Source: Chimonanthus salicifolius (Eukaryota > Streptophyta > Magnoliopsida > Laurales > Calycanthaceae). Taken from it: a stretch of 64,000 bases of DNA. The translations under genes and the position numbers were made by a program. The stretch covers positions 21,917,746 through 21,981,745 of the forward strand of contig CM023535.1 in the NCBI GenBank assembly GCA_013350335.1, in the 5' to 3' direction. A model generated the notes under the pieces. The model did no database searches, was not told where the DNA came from, and saw nothing but the letters and a program-made list of their open reading frames with translations. How positions within the stretch are numbered: the stretch's first letter is position 1; each line of letters opens with the position of its first letter. This document shows positions 22,721-36,029 of this stretch, piece after piece.

Positions 22721-25700
22721 TTCTTGATTCTTCCTTATCAGAAACTTTATAGAGAATCACTGGGGTTTTTTTTCGCAAAAGTGATGTGGTAAGGGATCTG
22801 TCCTCGTTTGTGTCCAACCTGTATACGGAGTTTCACTTTGACATGAACTTACAAAAAGCAAATTTATTGAATTTAACAAGATATTAAATGCTATAAAAAT
22901 ATAAATATTAAAAGATATGAATTTTAAAATGATTAAATTTTTGCATAGTTAAAATGATGGCTCAACTGGTGCAATCAATGATGAATTTATTGAAATAATT
23001 TTATATTTTACCATGAGCAAGGCAAAATGGGCAAAGCTAAGAAATTTAAAATGAATACTTATTGTGAATCTATTCATATAAAATTTATTTAAACTTTTAA
23101 TCACAATTTTTCAATGAAATTAAAAAATAAAACTTGATTTTTTTTCCTCATCAAAAGATTATGATTAAAAGTTCACACCAATTTATTATGAATTTATTCA
23201 AACGAGATAATTTCTCAAGAAACTTCACTTAGGTAATGACTTAGTCTCATACCATTTAATATTGTTTCTTCAATTAAATTTAGAATCAACTTGGATTATG
23301 TTTATTTGATGCATCCTCTTATTAAATTGATTCTTATAGGTATTTATCGAATAATTTTATTTTTGATTATTAAAAATCAAAATTCCTTTTTATTCTTATA
23401 TACATAATTTATTATGAAAAATCATTGTAAAACATGTTCAACACACTTCTCAACAAGTATAGAATGCAATCCCCTCCCCCATTCAAAAAAATGAAAAATA
23501 TCTTATTAAAAATTGGAATCGAGCTTTTAATGTGAGTTCTATATCTGATTCAATTGAATTATGAATTTGTTCCTTAAATTATTTAATTTCTAAAGAGCAT
23601 CAATAGATGAGTTTGAGCTTTTCGATTATATAAATAGGTAGACTTGTATCTTGAAAATACAAATGCACTTACGATTGAACTCATAAACTTTACTTGTGAA
23701 CAACCTTTCACAAAAAACATTTGTAAAAAATGCATTTAATTTTCACACCAATCACTTTGATACTTGCACACCTTCATAAAAGGAAATCTCATTATTACCC
23801 TTTTCGTATCCTCCTTAATTTTCTCTTTTCTCCGCATTTCCGTCGTTTCCCATTCTACTCTCGAAAAAACTTACCAAGTTCCACGGCAAACGATATTTAT
23901 TTCGCCTCTCCTCTCTCTCATTCTCTTCTCCATCTTCCTTTGCTCCATTACCGTGCCCTTCATTGTCAGGTCCCGACCCTCCGAGCCCACTGACGTGAGA
24001 TTTTTTTTTTCCCAACGCAATACTGAGCCTTTGCGGAAATCATCTTAGTACATGGACTTAATATCTCGTATGACCAAGTTTGGATCTGACATTTGGCAGC
24101 GTTGGACTCAACGATATCTAGCCGGTAAAAATCCCAGATAGATGAAGGGGCCACCATGTGTCCGCTTAAGACCCAAAACCTCGACAGATTCCAGCTCGAC
24201 GCCCACTACTAACCAACATGTAATCTATAACTTGACCTTTTAGGAAAGTCCAAATAGAAAATGTTACATATGATCTATCTTAACATTTATCATCAATCAA
24301 TCTCATCAACATCAGAATTGCACATGAGAAACGAAGTAGACTTTATTACATCCTACAGTGTTTCAAACGAACACCATAAAAGGTTTATTACATTGCATAT
24401 TCATACGTACAACGTTTGCTACGCTAAACATAAGATCCCAACATTGGGTAGATAGCTAAAGGGTTTCCACCCTACACTACAGCTGAAGATCCTCCTATCC
24501 TTCGTCCCCTGGATTTCCTGTTTCGTAAGGGGTGTGACCTTTACAAACTTAATGAAGAGAAAACAACAGTAAGTTCTGGATAATAAAACATATTATCAAT
24601 ATAATAAACATGTTATCAAACAACAGTTTATACACTCATAAATCATGTAGAATAATGTCAACATAGTTATCTATCATGAAATGTCCTTCATTTCTCAAAA
24701 AGATACTCCCGCCAAACGACATCTACGACTTTTCCCTAGCCGCGAGTAATACGTTTCCTACACTGCTGGTAAATTAATGCTCAGTGCTTCACACAACCCT
24801 TATTTTAAATACATCTTGTACCAGTGCCCTCCACAAGCTAGGTACTTCATACATTGGTGTGAGGTAATTTGATATGCACAGTACACCAATCAATATCCAT
24901 ATCAATATATGGATTTAAACATAATTGTCAACCCACATAATATCTCTCACACATATGATCATAATAACCTCACTTAGCTAACATAGATTCCTAAGCCCTC
25001 CCGCATGGAATCATAATACAAATATCACCAATCAGTATTTAACTATACTATGCTGGAAAACTAAATACAGATTAAAAACCCACCAACAGGTTATATTATA
25101 ATACCAATAAGTGTTACCGTTCTATCCAATCGGACACGTCTACCCTATATTCATCATTTATCGCATACATTAATTATCTTGCAATACACACAATTATACA
25201 CAAAATGCATATTCCTATCGGAATCACGGTTGTATACCTGATCTATCATCAGATCACCAACATCACAATACCAAGTAGTCTCTAGGAATAAGTGAGTTCC
25301 GTATTCCGTTTTAGGATGGCTAGATCTCGACATCCTGAAACACTCTCATGTTCACATTTCATATGTATAACTCATAATCACCTCCTTACGTGTGAACAAT
25401 GTCGGTATCACATTCTAATCCAATCACATCATTTCCGTCAATAAAAATGACCACGGATATCCACTTATTGCCGTAGGGCTAATGGTGAAATAAACATTGT
25501 ATTGAATGTAAAATGAGATGCATTTTAATAAACACATGGTGTGGTTGAATCTCCTCACCTTCGGTTTGGCGAGTGTTTTTCAGTAATCTGTTTAAAACAT
25601 AAAACAGTGTAAATACAACATATAATAACTCTATATAGCCATAATATGTGATCCTAAGTATTTAGAATATCATGACAATATATTTGTAGAGTTTTCTTGC

Positions 25701-25849
25701 AATTTTGTAAAAATTATGATTTTGCCTCTGATCTTAATTCAAACTGAAATAAACTTACAAGTGGTCTAAAATAAGTATTTTTAAGATAAAACAACATAAA
25801 ATTCATTTTTGAAATCTTTCCAAAAAATTACATTTTTGTCCCAAAAAAT

Positions 25850-26075
25850 ATCGAGAATTACTAAAATGCCCATGAGCACTATTCACGAAAATTATGAAAA
25901 TGCCACTGATACTGTTTATCAAAATTACGAAAGTACCATTCATGTACTATTCATAAAAATTATGAAAATGACACCGGTACTGTTCACCAAAATTACGAAA
26001 AATGTCATTCGGGTACTATTCATAAAAATTACGAAAATGCCATGGGTACTGTTCACCAAAATTACGAAAATGCCA
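25850..26075. repeat. Array of about 30-bp units in S1
   Basis: Six to seven imperfect copies of a unit built on ACTGTTCACCAAAATTACGA and AAATGCCAT. A partner array of the same unit is at 31375-31603 in the S2 remnant. The open frames across both arrays are by-products of the repetition. Confidence 0.85.
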
Positions 26076-26390
26076 TTCTGACAATGGGGAACATGAAGAG
26101 TGCACCGCAAGTTACTGTTTATTGTCAATTTTTTTAATTTTCTGTATTGTTTTCTTTTATTTTTATAGAGCAAACCGTAAGGCATTTTTTGATGAAATTG
26201 AATATTTAGCTTCATCTTAATGAGGTCTAGAAACTAAAAATATCAACTCAAAATAAATGCTTACAAAAATCTTCCGAAAAATTAAGACAGCTGTTTTATG
26301 GCACTTGTAAACACCAGTAAAAGAGGAACAGAAGAGGAAAATGTGAGGAAATTTGTGAATTTGTGATTTTAAACTTAAACCGAGTGCACC

Positions 26391-26399
26391 TATTTATAG
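26391..26399 (-). promoter_or_regulatory. TATA box of solo LTR S1
   Basis: On the minus strand this reads CTATAAATA, about 0.8 kb from the 5' end of the LTR. It is the likely core promoter of the former element. Confidence 0.5.
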
Positions 26400-28484
26400 T
26401 TGAAAACTGCTGGAATCACCCTGATCGTTTGATCTGTCCGCAGAGCGTTGGTAAAATCTGAGCGGATGAAAAACTGTCGGCAGAAAAAGCAGATGAAAAA
26501 ACTTACAACAGTGAAAATTACTATTACTTTAACCTTTATAGGTTCGACTATATTAGACCCTAAGTCGTGAAAATACGATATCGCATGTGTGTTGAGAACA
26601 CGGGGTTTACATACGGTGGAACGTTCACTTTTTGTTTTAATACCGAAAATAGGGTATTTTTCACAAAGTCAATGTTTTAATAAAATAGACGACTTATAAT
26701 TACCGTGATTTTGAAACTTCGAAACAAGTGTTCAAAATACTCATTTCGACATTCTAAACATGTCAAAGAGTTTGATAAAATACAGATCGACTGTGATCTG
26801 AGTTTGCTAATTTTCGAAATACGAAGTATCTTGAAAATCGAAGCTTTTAGATAAAAACATATGTAAAATACACGTTTTGAGAAAAACTCGTGAAATTCTG
26901 GAAATACCACTGAGTAGCGTACTCAAAAGCTTAATATGTGCGAATTTCAAGGTTTGAATATATCAGAAGAATGGTCTTTCACACTAGGATACTATTCATG
27001 ATTTTATATGTAAAACAAAAGACATTAAGAAATGTCCAAAATGCCCTTCAAACTTCGTCAAGCTGGATCACTAAGCAAACGAGCTCTGATCGGGTCACAT
27101 AATACCTTTTCGGGAAGCTCTTTCCGTACTCTATCATATTAACTGGTCACAAAGTCGAGTTAATACTTATAAAATTTTATCATTTTCCTAGTTTAAGGGT
27201 CGAATTATTACATTCATTCCCAATTCAAAACCAACCAGATCCCGCTAGATCTGTACACCCAAAGCCATCTATCCATTCCACCGTCCACTCTAGTTTCAAG
27301 TGCAACAGCCCATCCTCCCTCTTTTCTCAAGTATCTCGTCGCCGACTCTCTCTATTCCTATCGGCATTTCTAGTCTCTCCATTTCTATTGGCATTTTTCT
27401 GTCTCGAAGTCCCACTTTGCATGCTGGAGAACAATCATACTGCCGACGTGTTCTGCACTTGTTTGGACGCTAAACAGATTGTATTTCCTGAATAGAAAAT
27501 ATCATCTTCATCAGAGTGACCATCGCATCAGCCACTTTCTCCACTTCAAAGTCTCTCCATTTCCTATGCCTTCATATCATTTAGTTAAACTATACTATGC
27601 TTGAAAAACTAAACACAGATTAAAACGCCCACCAATGGGTTATATTATAACACAAATAAGTGTTACCGTTCTCTCCAATCGGGTACGTCTACCCTATACT
27701 AATCATTTATCACATAGATTATGTAATAGTCTTACCCAAATTAGGCTTAAAATATTATGATTTAACATGTTAATCGTATAAATTACAGTGAAGGATTTGT
27801 GAAAAGTCCTGAGTCGGCCCATTTAAAGCTCGGTAGCTCACATATCTAACTCATTTAAATAGGAAGGGTAAAATAGTATTTTACCATAAATATTATTATT
27901 AGGTGATTTAATTATTGATTATTATTATTATATGTTGTTTGAAACAATTGAGTTGTCAAAGCTATGCATTGGTAATAATTTTAGATGATGAATTCACAGG
28001 ACCTTTTAGCCTATACTTTTGATTTTCAGAAATACTTATAAATGTGGCCCTAAAATGTCCCTATTTATGAAAATAATTATTTTAAATAATTATAGAAGTC
28101 ATAAAATTTCAGAAAAATAACCAGTATACTGTGTTCTAACCAATTAGTTCGTTTAACGGATTTACAAAATAAAATTTAAAAATACTTAAACAAATACTGT
28201 ATTTTTTATAAAAATCTACTTACGTGTCAGTTTTAGGTAGATCGAACGATTTCGAAATTGTATTTTTCTCCAGATTTCAACAATGATTATGATTTTTAAG
28301 ACCCGACATTTTAGATTGGATGAATTAATTTAATTAAACCAATTTTAAATCTAACGAATGAGTATAAGGTTTTAGAAATAAAATATTATAATATCAATAA
28401 ATTATATTATCCTTAAACTAGCACCTTGAAGTTACCAACAAGAGGTGGCCAACGTATAGGCCTTCCTTTCCATGCATTTAGTCC

Positions 28485-28492
28485 TATAAATA
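28485..28492 (+). promoter_or_regulatory. TATA box of solo LTR S3
   Basis: TATAAATA is followed by a C run and a pyrimidine-rich leader, about 760 bp into the LTR. It is a plausible retroelement core promoter. Confidence 0.55.
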
Positions 28493-29404
28493 CCCCCCCA
28501 ATCCCTCCTTTGTAGTATGTTTACGAAAAAAAAAAAAACCTTTATGTTCCTTTCACTCCTGTCCCTTTCATTTCTGTTACTTTCATTCCAGTCCCTTTCA
28601 TCCCTTTTTTTTCTCAGAAACATTAGCTCACTCTCTTCCAATGCTAGTAGATCTCTTGCAATTGAATGGATTGAAGCCATAAAAACAAACAGTCCGTGGC
28701 CATCCAATTTGACTTTATCATAGGTAATTTTTAATATTTCAACTATTTAGTTCTCTTATTTTATAAAATGATAAGAGATATTATTAGAAGTTGTTTTGAA
28801 AATCAGTTTTTAATTACTTTAAAGAATAAGATTGATTATTTTGTTTTATAAAGTTTTAATATCTTTTAATGTATGTTAATTAAGTTATTATTTTAATTAA
28901 TGAAGTTTTGACTTATAAATTTCAAATGAATTATTTAAAATTGTTAAGATAATGATTTAAACATTTTGTTTTAGTAATATTAAGAAAAGATATAGTTAAG
29001 TTGGTTTTCTTATATCTTAGTTTTCTTTAAAATTAGTAAATTAGCAAATTCTAATTTAGTCTTGTTAATAAATTTAAAATTTAATAACCTAAAGACTTAA
29101 AAAATTACTTTTAGACCACTTAAATTAATTATTCAGCTTAATACTTTTATAGGTGTAATTTTTTAAATTTGTTTAAAAATTAATAATTTGAGACTTCTAT
29201 TTTGACTATTTTAATGATTGTCTAGAGACCCTTATTCTCAATTAAAAGTGATACTGACCATTGTTTACTGACCATTGTTTATCCTATTATACTATATAAA
29301 TATATATGTATTCACTTCCAAGTCGATACTCTCTATCTGTGGCTGACTCAGCCGGATAGCTATCAGTAACTGAGCGATTAATTTTGCCGCTCGGTAAAAA
29401 AAAA

Positions 29405-29580
29405 GGGATCGGACACTGAGTGTACCTCTATGCCTAATTCACTATATGAGTAGTGACCTGAGCATCCTATATTTGTATCTTTAGGCCTAACTTGCTATAC
29501 AAGTAGTGGCTTGAGCACTCTATATTTGTATCTCTACGTCTAACTCGTTATACGAGTAGTGGCCTGAGCATTCTATTATA
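29405..29580. repeat. Three-copy tandem repeat in S3, about 60-bp period
   Basis: Three units share GCCTAA(T/C)T, then a small palindrome of the type CTCGTTATACGAG, then GTAGTGGCCTGAGCA and CTATATTTGTATCT. The third unit keeps the palindrome exactly; the others have substitutions in it. Confidence 0.8.
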
Positions 29581-29989
29581 TTGCTGATTATTATTATAAT
29601 CTAAAATTAATAGTAACCCATTTTAGGAGACTTATATCCATTACCCTTGAAGTTTTTCGGAAAATAGATAAAAGAATTTGCAACACTATGATTATGTGTA
29701 TTATGTTTGATTGATGATTGTATAATTCATTGTATTCTTGTTTTCATGTTTTGACAGATATCTCTATACCCCACACATACGGTGAGGAGACTTAATATTG
29801 CAGTAGGAGTATATCTGGTTAAGAGGATGAAGTGCAATAAGTGGTTTCAAGAATGAACCCACTTATATGCCTAGACATGTTGCACTATTGTGAAAAATGC
29901 TTATTGATATTTATGACATTGATGTGATTATGATGATGAAATGCTTATGATGATACTGTTTCCACGTACCCTTAACTACTGAACTAGTA

Positions 29990-30110
29990 TCAGCCCAGGT
30001 GTGTCAATTACCGGCCCAGGTGTGTCAGTTTTCGTCTACTAGCCCAGGTGTGTTAGTTGCTGGCCTAAGTGTGTCAGTACTGGCCCAAGTGTGTCAGAGA
30101 TGTACTTGCA
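29990..30110. repeat. Five-copy short repeat in S3
   Basis: Five copies of GGCCCAGGTGTGTCAGT (with variants AGCCCAGG and GGCCTAAG), spaced about 22-35 bp, lie roughly 0.6-0.7 kb from the LTR 3' end. Confidence 0.85.
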
Positions 30111-33087
30111 AGATTCTGCATTTTGACCGTGTCGGGACTTAATGCTTATAGTTAGTGTAGTGTCTAGGTGTTACGTTGGATTTCAGCAGTAATATGAGAA
30201 TGATTGATATTTTGGCATGACAAACCTATTATGATGAAAATGTTGATTTTGGCTAACCTGATAATTATTACACTGCATTATTATATTCTTTTCACTAGGC
30301 TGGTTAGCTCACACCACTCACATTTCATGAGATGTACCCGAGGAGGAGGAACCTCCATTTCAAACTTAATGATAGATAAGTTGTTACAGTTTCTTAGAGT
30401 CCCATGGATGAAATTTTCATTTATTTTGTCTGTTAGTTTTTGGAGCTATGTTTTGTAGAGTACCTCTTATGGTATCGTTTTTGTAATCATGTATGAACCA
30501 CTATATTACTGGTAGTAACTTTGTTATAAATGAGATTACCCTTTTTATGATGGAAATATTTGTTTGTATGATGCATGCTTGTAAAAGGATAGACATATGA
30601 TATATATTTGAGTCTACATGTAAAGAGCATATGTGACATTTTACAAAAAAAATTTAGTAGCGTTTTGGGCCCACTTCCGGGTCAGGGTGTTACAAATTAA
30701 TTATCCTACAATATACACAGTCATGCATAAAATGCTTATTCCTATCGGAATCACGGTTGGATACCTGATCTATCATCAGATCACCAACATCACAATACCA
30801 AGTAGTCTATAGGAATAAGTGAGTTCCATACACCATTTTAGGATGGCTAGATCTCGACATCCCGAAACACTCTCATGTTCACGTTTCATATGTAGAAACT
30901 CATAATCACCTCATTACGTGTGAACAGTATCGGTATTGCATTTTAATTCGATCACATCGTTTCCGTCAATAAAAATGATCACATACATCCACTTATTGTC
31001 GTAAGGATAATGGTGCAAGAAACATTATATTGAATGCAAAATGAGATGCATTTTGATAAACACATAGTGTTGAATTTCCTCACCTTTGATTGGTGAGGAT
31101 TTTTCAGTAATCTGTTTAAAACGTAAAACAATGTAAATACAACATATAATAACACTATATAACCATAATATATATTACTAAGTATTTAGAATATTATAAC
31201 AACACATTTATGGAGTTTTTTACAATCTTTTGTAACAAATACGATTTTGCGACTGAGCTTAATACAGACTAAAAATAAACCCACAAATGGTCTAAAATAA
31301 GTATTTTTAAGACAAAACAACATAAAATTCGTTTTGAAACTTTTCCAAAAATTACGTTTTTGTCTCCAAAAAAATTACCAAAATGCCCCTAAGCATTATT
31401 CACAAAATATTATGAAAATGCCACTGGGACTATTCACAAAAATTACGAAAATGCCATTGGTACTGTTCGCGAAAATTACGAAATGACATATGTTACTGTT
31501 CACAAAAATTACGAAAATGCCATTTGATACTGTTCGCAAAAATTACAAAAACGCGATCTGGTACTGTTCGCAAAAATTACGAAAATGCCATCTGATACTG
31601 AATGTAAGATCAGCAGTATTGACAGAATTACTGAATCTAAGATTTATAAAAGCAATTATGGCTCAGGGATTTCAATTATGGCTTGCCTTGCATTTACAAT
31701 GTATTCTTTGCAATTCCAATTCATGCAAGACTATTCCATGGTGGCATATCACATTTGGTGCCACTTCACCCATTCTAAATACTCCCATTCCAACATTCAA
31801 GATCAATCTTCAACCATGCAAGAGTACACATGTCAAGCCTCGAACCCAGATGTGGGCCCGGAACGTGATCTAAATTTATTTTTTTTAAACAAAATCAAGA
31901 CATCACAAGTCCATGGGTTTCAGACCTTTATAAATCCAAAGAAAATGTTACACGTGCCTAATGGACAACAAAAGTGACCTAAAACTTTACAAGATAATCC
32001 ACATAATTTACCTTGGAATCAATCGATTGAGTGTTATTTGTTGCGTTTTTTATATGAAAATCAACATTTTTCATACTTACATAACATAAACCCATTTATA
32101 TTCACATGCACACTTTCAAATTCAAATACTAATACATTAACACACCATAAATTTTACATATGATCTATTCTTAAGGTCTTGAAGCCATAGGTGGCTTGAA
32201 AAACCAAAATACTTATAATTCCAAAATAACTTAAAAATAAAAGTCATTCTAAGTCTAACTTCAAGATCTTCAACTTCTAAACCATTATTGAAGGATCCTC
32301 GGCTCCCCTTTCCAGCCCATGTCATGTATTGTAATGGCTGTGAGCTCATACCCAATGAAGAGAGCTCAACACTATACAATATTCATAAACATGAATTTTA
32401 ACACAATATACAATGCATGTTAGTAAAATATCAACATGTGACATGATCATCTCTATCAAGTATATCATTTAACTCTGTGATACACTGGGGTATTCCACTC
32501 AACCCCTTGAGGCATCCCACTCGACCTCGACAGGTCTTTCAGGGTATCCCATCCAACCTTGCCAAGGAATCCCACTCATCCTTGGATGCATTAGGCTCGT
32601 AGCTGGACAAAATGCAATATCTTGCAAGAACTCGACCTTTACAATCCGTGTGTGATAGTGCACAATATATCACTTACATATTTCCATAAACATGGAGTAA
32701 ATACATATTCCTATACACCCTTTCCACCAAGGTTAACAATAGAGTTACCTTTACCATCCATTGGTTAAGTTCAGATTAAGCAACCCAAAACAATTATCAC
32801 ATGCATAACCCTGTTAGCACGAGAATATTACATGCAGTATAATCTCATGCATAAATAACACATGCATTCCTTTCATAATATAACACATGCATGAATAAGA
32901 ATAGCACAATACATGTATAGTAACGTCATTGGACATTTCACAACAGTTCAAACTATACATCTATCAACATTGAATATTCCAAATCATATTAAAATAAACC
33001 TATTCTCCTTCAGATTTCCAATGGGTCACATACTGCGTTTTAGACCACTAGGCATCAACTCCCCGACATGTAAGGACCCGGAATTTT

Positions 33088-35922
33088 TGTAACGCCCCGT
33101 CCCACTACGGGCACGTTATCTCTGTAACATCTCTGGACATCACAAAAGAACGGATATCGGGCATTTTTTTTTTTACATGGGAGGTAACTACTTCCCCCCT
33201 CAACGACTAATAAAACAAGATTCATCATATTGATAATATAACAAACAATTATTGATTGTTCAAATACAGTTATAATGTTATCCAACAATTCACATATATT
33301 AAGAAGTCGATAGAAACAAGGATCTCTCAACTCAAGCAAAAACATGATTATGAAAAGTCTAACTACTGCTACTCCTCCCCGAGTGTCTCCTCAAGGGGCC
33401 CACATGGCCCCTCCGCAATCTGAGTACCTGAAAGGTAAGGGGGGGTGAGCTAACCAGCCCAGTGAAGAGATAATACTTATCACAGGTTAGTAGCATAAAA
33501 TATATCACATGTATGAATGCAAGAATATCAATTTAACAAAGGTGCTCAAATGCACGATGTCCAACCACACCGCTCACTAATGATCCACCGACCGGTTCTG
33601 AGACATCATCTCGGTAGCCCACATAGGACCCTCCAACAAACTCCTATCTCCCCACCACAGATGAGGGTGAGCTAACTAGCTCAATGAAGAAGTAATGCAT
33701 ATCACCTGTAAGCAACATATATATCATATGCATGAATGTAGGAACATCTTAATAGAATGAATGTCTTTGTACATGAGTACATCAACTATGCTACTAACCA
33801 ATTGGTCCCTCTGACCAGTCTGAGGCATCACCTCCATAACTCACAATAGTCCTCTAACAACCCCAGTCTCCCTACCAATCTAACCGGGAGACCATAACAT
33901 ACACAACCGCCACAACCGCCGGAATGCAACGGGGAAACCCGCATCCTCTATGGGGGTCTCAACTGTCGGAGCATAACGGGGAGCCAATCTCAAGGGGCAG
34001 GCACCTTGACCACCGAAACGCAACGGGGAAACCCACATCTCCTATAGGGGTCATCGACTGCCGGAGCGTAACGGGGAAGTCCTCCCAACAACCAAACTCA
34101 TATCATCATAAACATATGCGTATGTAAACAACCCCTTCCATCTCAATACCCAACGGCACATTATCTGTTGTGGGTTAACTCCCATGCATGTACATCATAT
34201 CATGCTCAAGTCTAATAATGCAATCATGTTCTGATATAATTAATCAAGATCAGCAACACATGCATCGTGTGCAACAAGAACATATAACAGGTCATCCGAA
34301 CATATACATCCATCCTTATCATGATCATGTTCTCATATTATAGATAATCACACAACATTTTATCGATAAACTTTCAAGCATCATGCTCAAAACCCAATGT
34401 ACATCTCATTCCCATCATAAATTCACATACACATTATGATAGAACACAAACATATCATCAACAATTTTCAAACATCATGTCTATTATCCAACGCATATCT
34501 CACTCTCATCATAAATTTAATCCCATGTAATAATTAAACAAACAACATGTTACCCGCAAGTTTCCAAGTTCAAAAGTTATCCATCCAATTACAATTCTCC
34601 ATTAATCGTATATAGTTGACATGAGTGCACCCGAACAGGTCCCTTGCCACATTTTCATTTCAAACGTTTCCTTACCGAGTAGTTGATAAACGAAGGGCCC
34701 CATTCAAGTCACTACATGTTCAAGGTTAAAGGTTAAATAGATGCGAATTTATGCTAAAACAGTGATAAGTTCCCTCACAGTGTGTGTGGAGTCGAAAGTC
34801 TGAAGAGAAAAGCGGCTTAATGGGTTGCAGGAGCTTAATCTGTTGAAACAGGGGGGAAAAAAAAGATAAGTGAATAAGACAAAACGGGCTAAAAAGAATC
34901 CAGACTGAAAACGGGCCTAAAACTGTGCTGGGCCCAAAATGGGCCGGGCAAAAAACGGGCTTATAAGTGGGTTGAGCCTGAAAACGGGTCGGGTCCAAGG
35001 GCTGGTTGTCGGGTACAACCCAAGCCCAAAGATTGGGTTAACTCAGAAGTTTAACTAAGTTGACTCGGGATCAACCGAGTCAACCCAGTTATCCAAATGA
35101 GTTTAGAAAGGGAGGAAAGAAAATCAGAAAGAAAAACAAGGGGAAAAGAAAGGATGACGAATCGGGGAAGAAGAGAAGAGGAAGAATGAGAAATACCTCT
35201 AATTCGACAGGGACGACGGAGCTCGGCCACCCTGGCGGCGGGAGAGGAACATTGTGCTCCAAAAGATCGGAGGGTGAGAGAATACCGCCGCTGGAATAGG
35301 CGGAGGAGGATGCAAGGCGGCGGCGGAAGGGATGAGGGTTTCTCGCACCGACATAGGAAAGGAAGGGGAAAGGTTAGAGAAGAGAGATCCGAAAAGGGAA
35401 AGGAATGAAGACAAGAAAGAAGAATAGAAAAAGGGAAAAAGAAGAAGCAGAGAGAGAGGGTTCACCTGGGAGGGACAAAGGGAAGAGGCACAGGCACTGT
35501 AGCAAATGCGGCTACAGTGCCACAAAAAGGGAATGGGTTTTTTTTTAAGGGTTAGGGTTTGGGTAATAGGGTTTAGAGTTTGTCTTTTTTTAAAAAATAA
35601 TAAAAAAAAAGTAAATAACAAGGTTTTTAAATAATTTATTTTCAAAAGAGAAGAAATATAATGAAACCAAAAACCCGAAAAAATCTCGAGTGCCAAACGT
35701 CGAGTGAGAAAAAGTGTGATTTTCAACATTTTTTTTAATGACAATTTAGATAATATAACGAAATTACCAAAAATGTCCTTCGAGCTTCCAAGCTCGAAAT
35801 CAAGTAATCTAGGGCCTACCATGGAGCCCACACACTCCCCACTACAACCAAAACACGAAAAACAACCCGAAGATCTACAAAACTCTCTAAGACCTAAAGA
35901 AATGTCAGGTCGGGTCATTGCA
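33088..35922 (-). mobile_element. Solo LTR 'S5' (2.8 kb), innermost element in S4
   Basis: It starts TGTAACGCCCCGTCCC and ends GGTCGGGTCATTGCA (C for the usual second T of TTACA as read on the opposite strand). The perfect duplication ATTTT flanks it at 33083-33087 and 35923-35927. It has a 220-bp internal duplication around GTGAGCTAAC (33447 and 33670) and the inverted pair CACTGTAGC / GCTACAGTG near 35490-35520. A 239-codon minus-strand frame at its 5' end has no recognisable domain and is not called as a gene. Confidence 0.88.
33900..34090. repeat. Tandem repeat in S5
   Basis: Units built on CAACGGGGAAACCC, followed by ATGGGGGTC or ATAGGGGTC and then CTG(T/C)CGGAGC(A/G)TAACGGGGA, occur in two long copies with extra partial copies. 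The array is about 0.8-1.0 kb from the LTR 3' end. Confidence 0.8.
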
Positions 35923-36029
35923 ATTTTAAATCCTCATTTTATGTAATTTATTTATCATATAAATAAAATATATGATTTTGGTCCAAATAATGAAAGTATC
36001 AATTAAGGAAATAAGGGAAACTAAATTCC

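Larger units (their letters stand above)
20029..23963. other. Intergenic region upstream of SUMO
   Basis: Strongly AT-rich, with no recognisable protein. It holds a long imperfect hairpin (20681-20828), a (TA)n microsatellite (about 21150-21184), a segment near 22120-22200 with CACCTGCGCACAGGTG and GGGGCCCACTGGACC that looks like decayed DNA-transposon sequence, a GC-rich patch (22500-22720) and a pyrimidine-rich stretch (23730-23963). Confidence 0.6.
23964..27212 (-). mobile_element. Solo LTR 'S1' (3.2 kb), Ty3/Gypsy-like
   Basis: The block starts TGTCAGGTCCCGACCC and ends GGTCGAATTATTACA. In minus orientation it reads TGTAATAATTCGACCC...GGGTCGGGACCTGACA. A perfect 5-bp duplication TTCAT flanks it (23959-23963 and 27213-27217). 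There is no primer-binding site, internal domain or second LTR, so it is a solo LTR left by recombination. It contains an array of about 30-bp units (25850-26075). The size, the TGTAAT...ends and the GGGTCGGG 3' end fit Tekay/Del-type chromovirus LTRs, but that lineage is inferred. Confidence 0.88.
27722..30694 (+). mobile_element. Solo LTR 'S3' (3.0 kb) inserted in S2
   Basis: It starts TGTAATAGTCTTACCC and ends CCGGGTCAGGGTGTTACA. The flanking 5-mers are GATTA (27717-27721) and AATTA (30695-30699), 4 of 5. The empty site is visible in S1 (about 25167-25185), where the host sequence runs on uninterrupted. No coding domain is present. Two short tandem arrays lie in its second half. Confidence 0.88.
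27580..31603 (-). mobile_element. LTR remnant 'S2' of the S1 family, split by solo LTR S3
   Basis: 27580-27721 and 30695-31603 together follow the order of S1 25035-26075: the same AAGTGTTACCGTTCT, CTATCGGAATCACGGTTG, ATCATCAGATCACCAACATC and the 30-bp array. Both ends are missing. The break at 27721/30695 is exactly the insertion point of S3. Confidence 0.8.

Noticed and set aside
25809..26215. Repeat peptides (ITKMP-like) in S1 and again in S2
   Set aside because: These are direct translations of the 30-bp DNA array in a non-coding LTR.
35199..35918. 239-codon minus-strand frame at the 5' end of solo LTR S5
   Set aside because: It begins at the LTR terminus and is rich in L, F and S from pyrimidine-rich DNA. 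No retroviral or host domain is visible.
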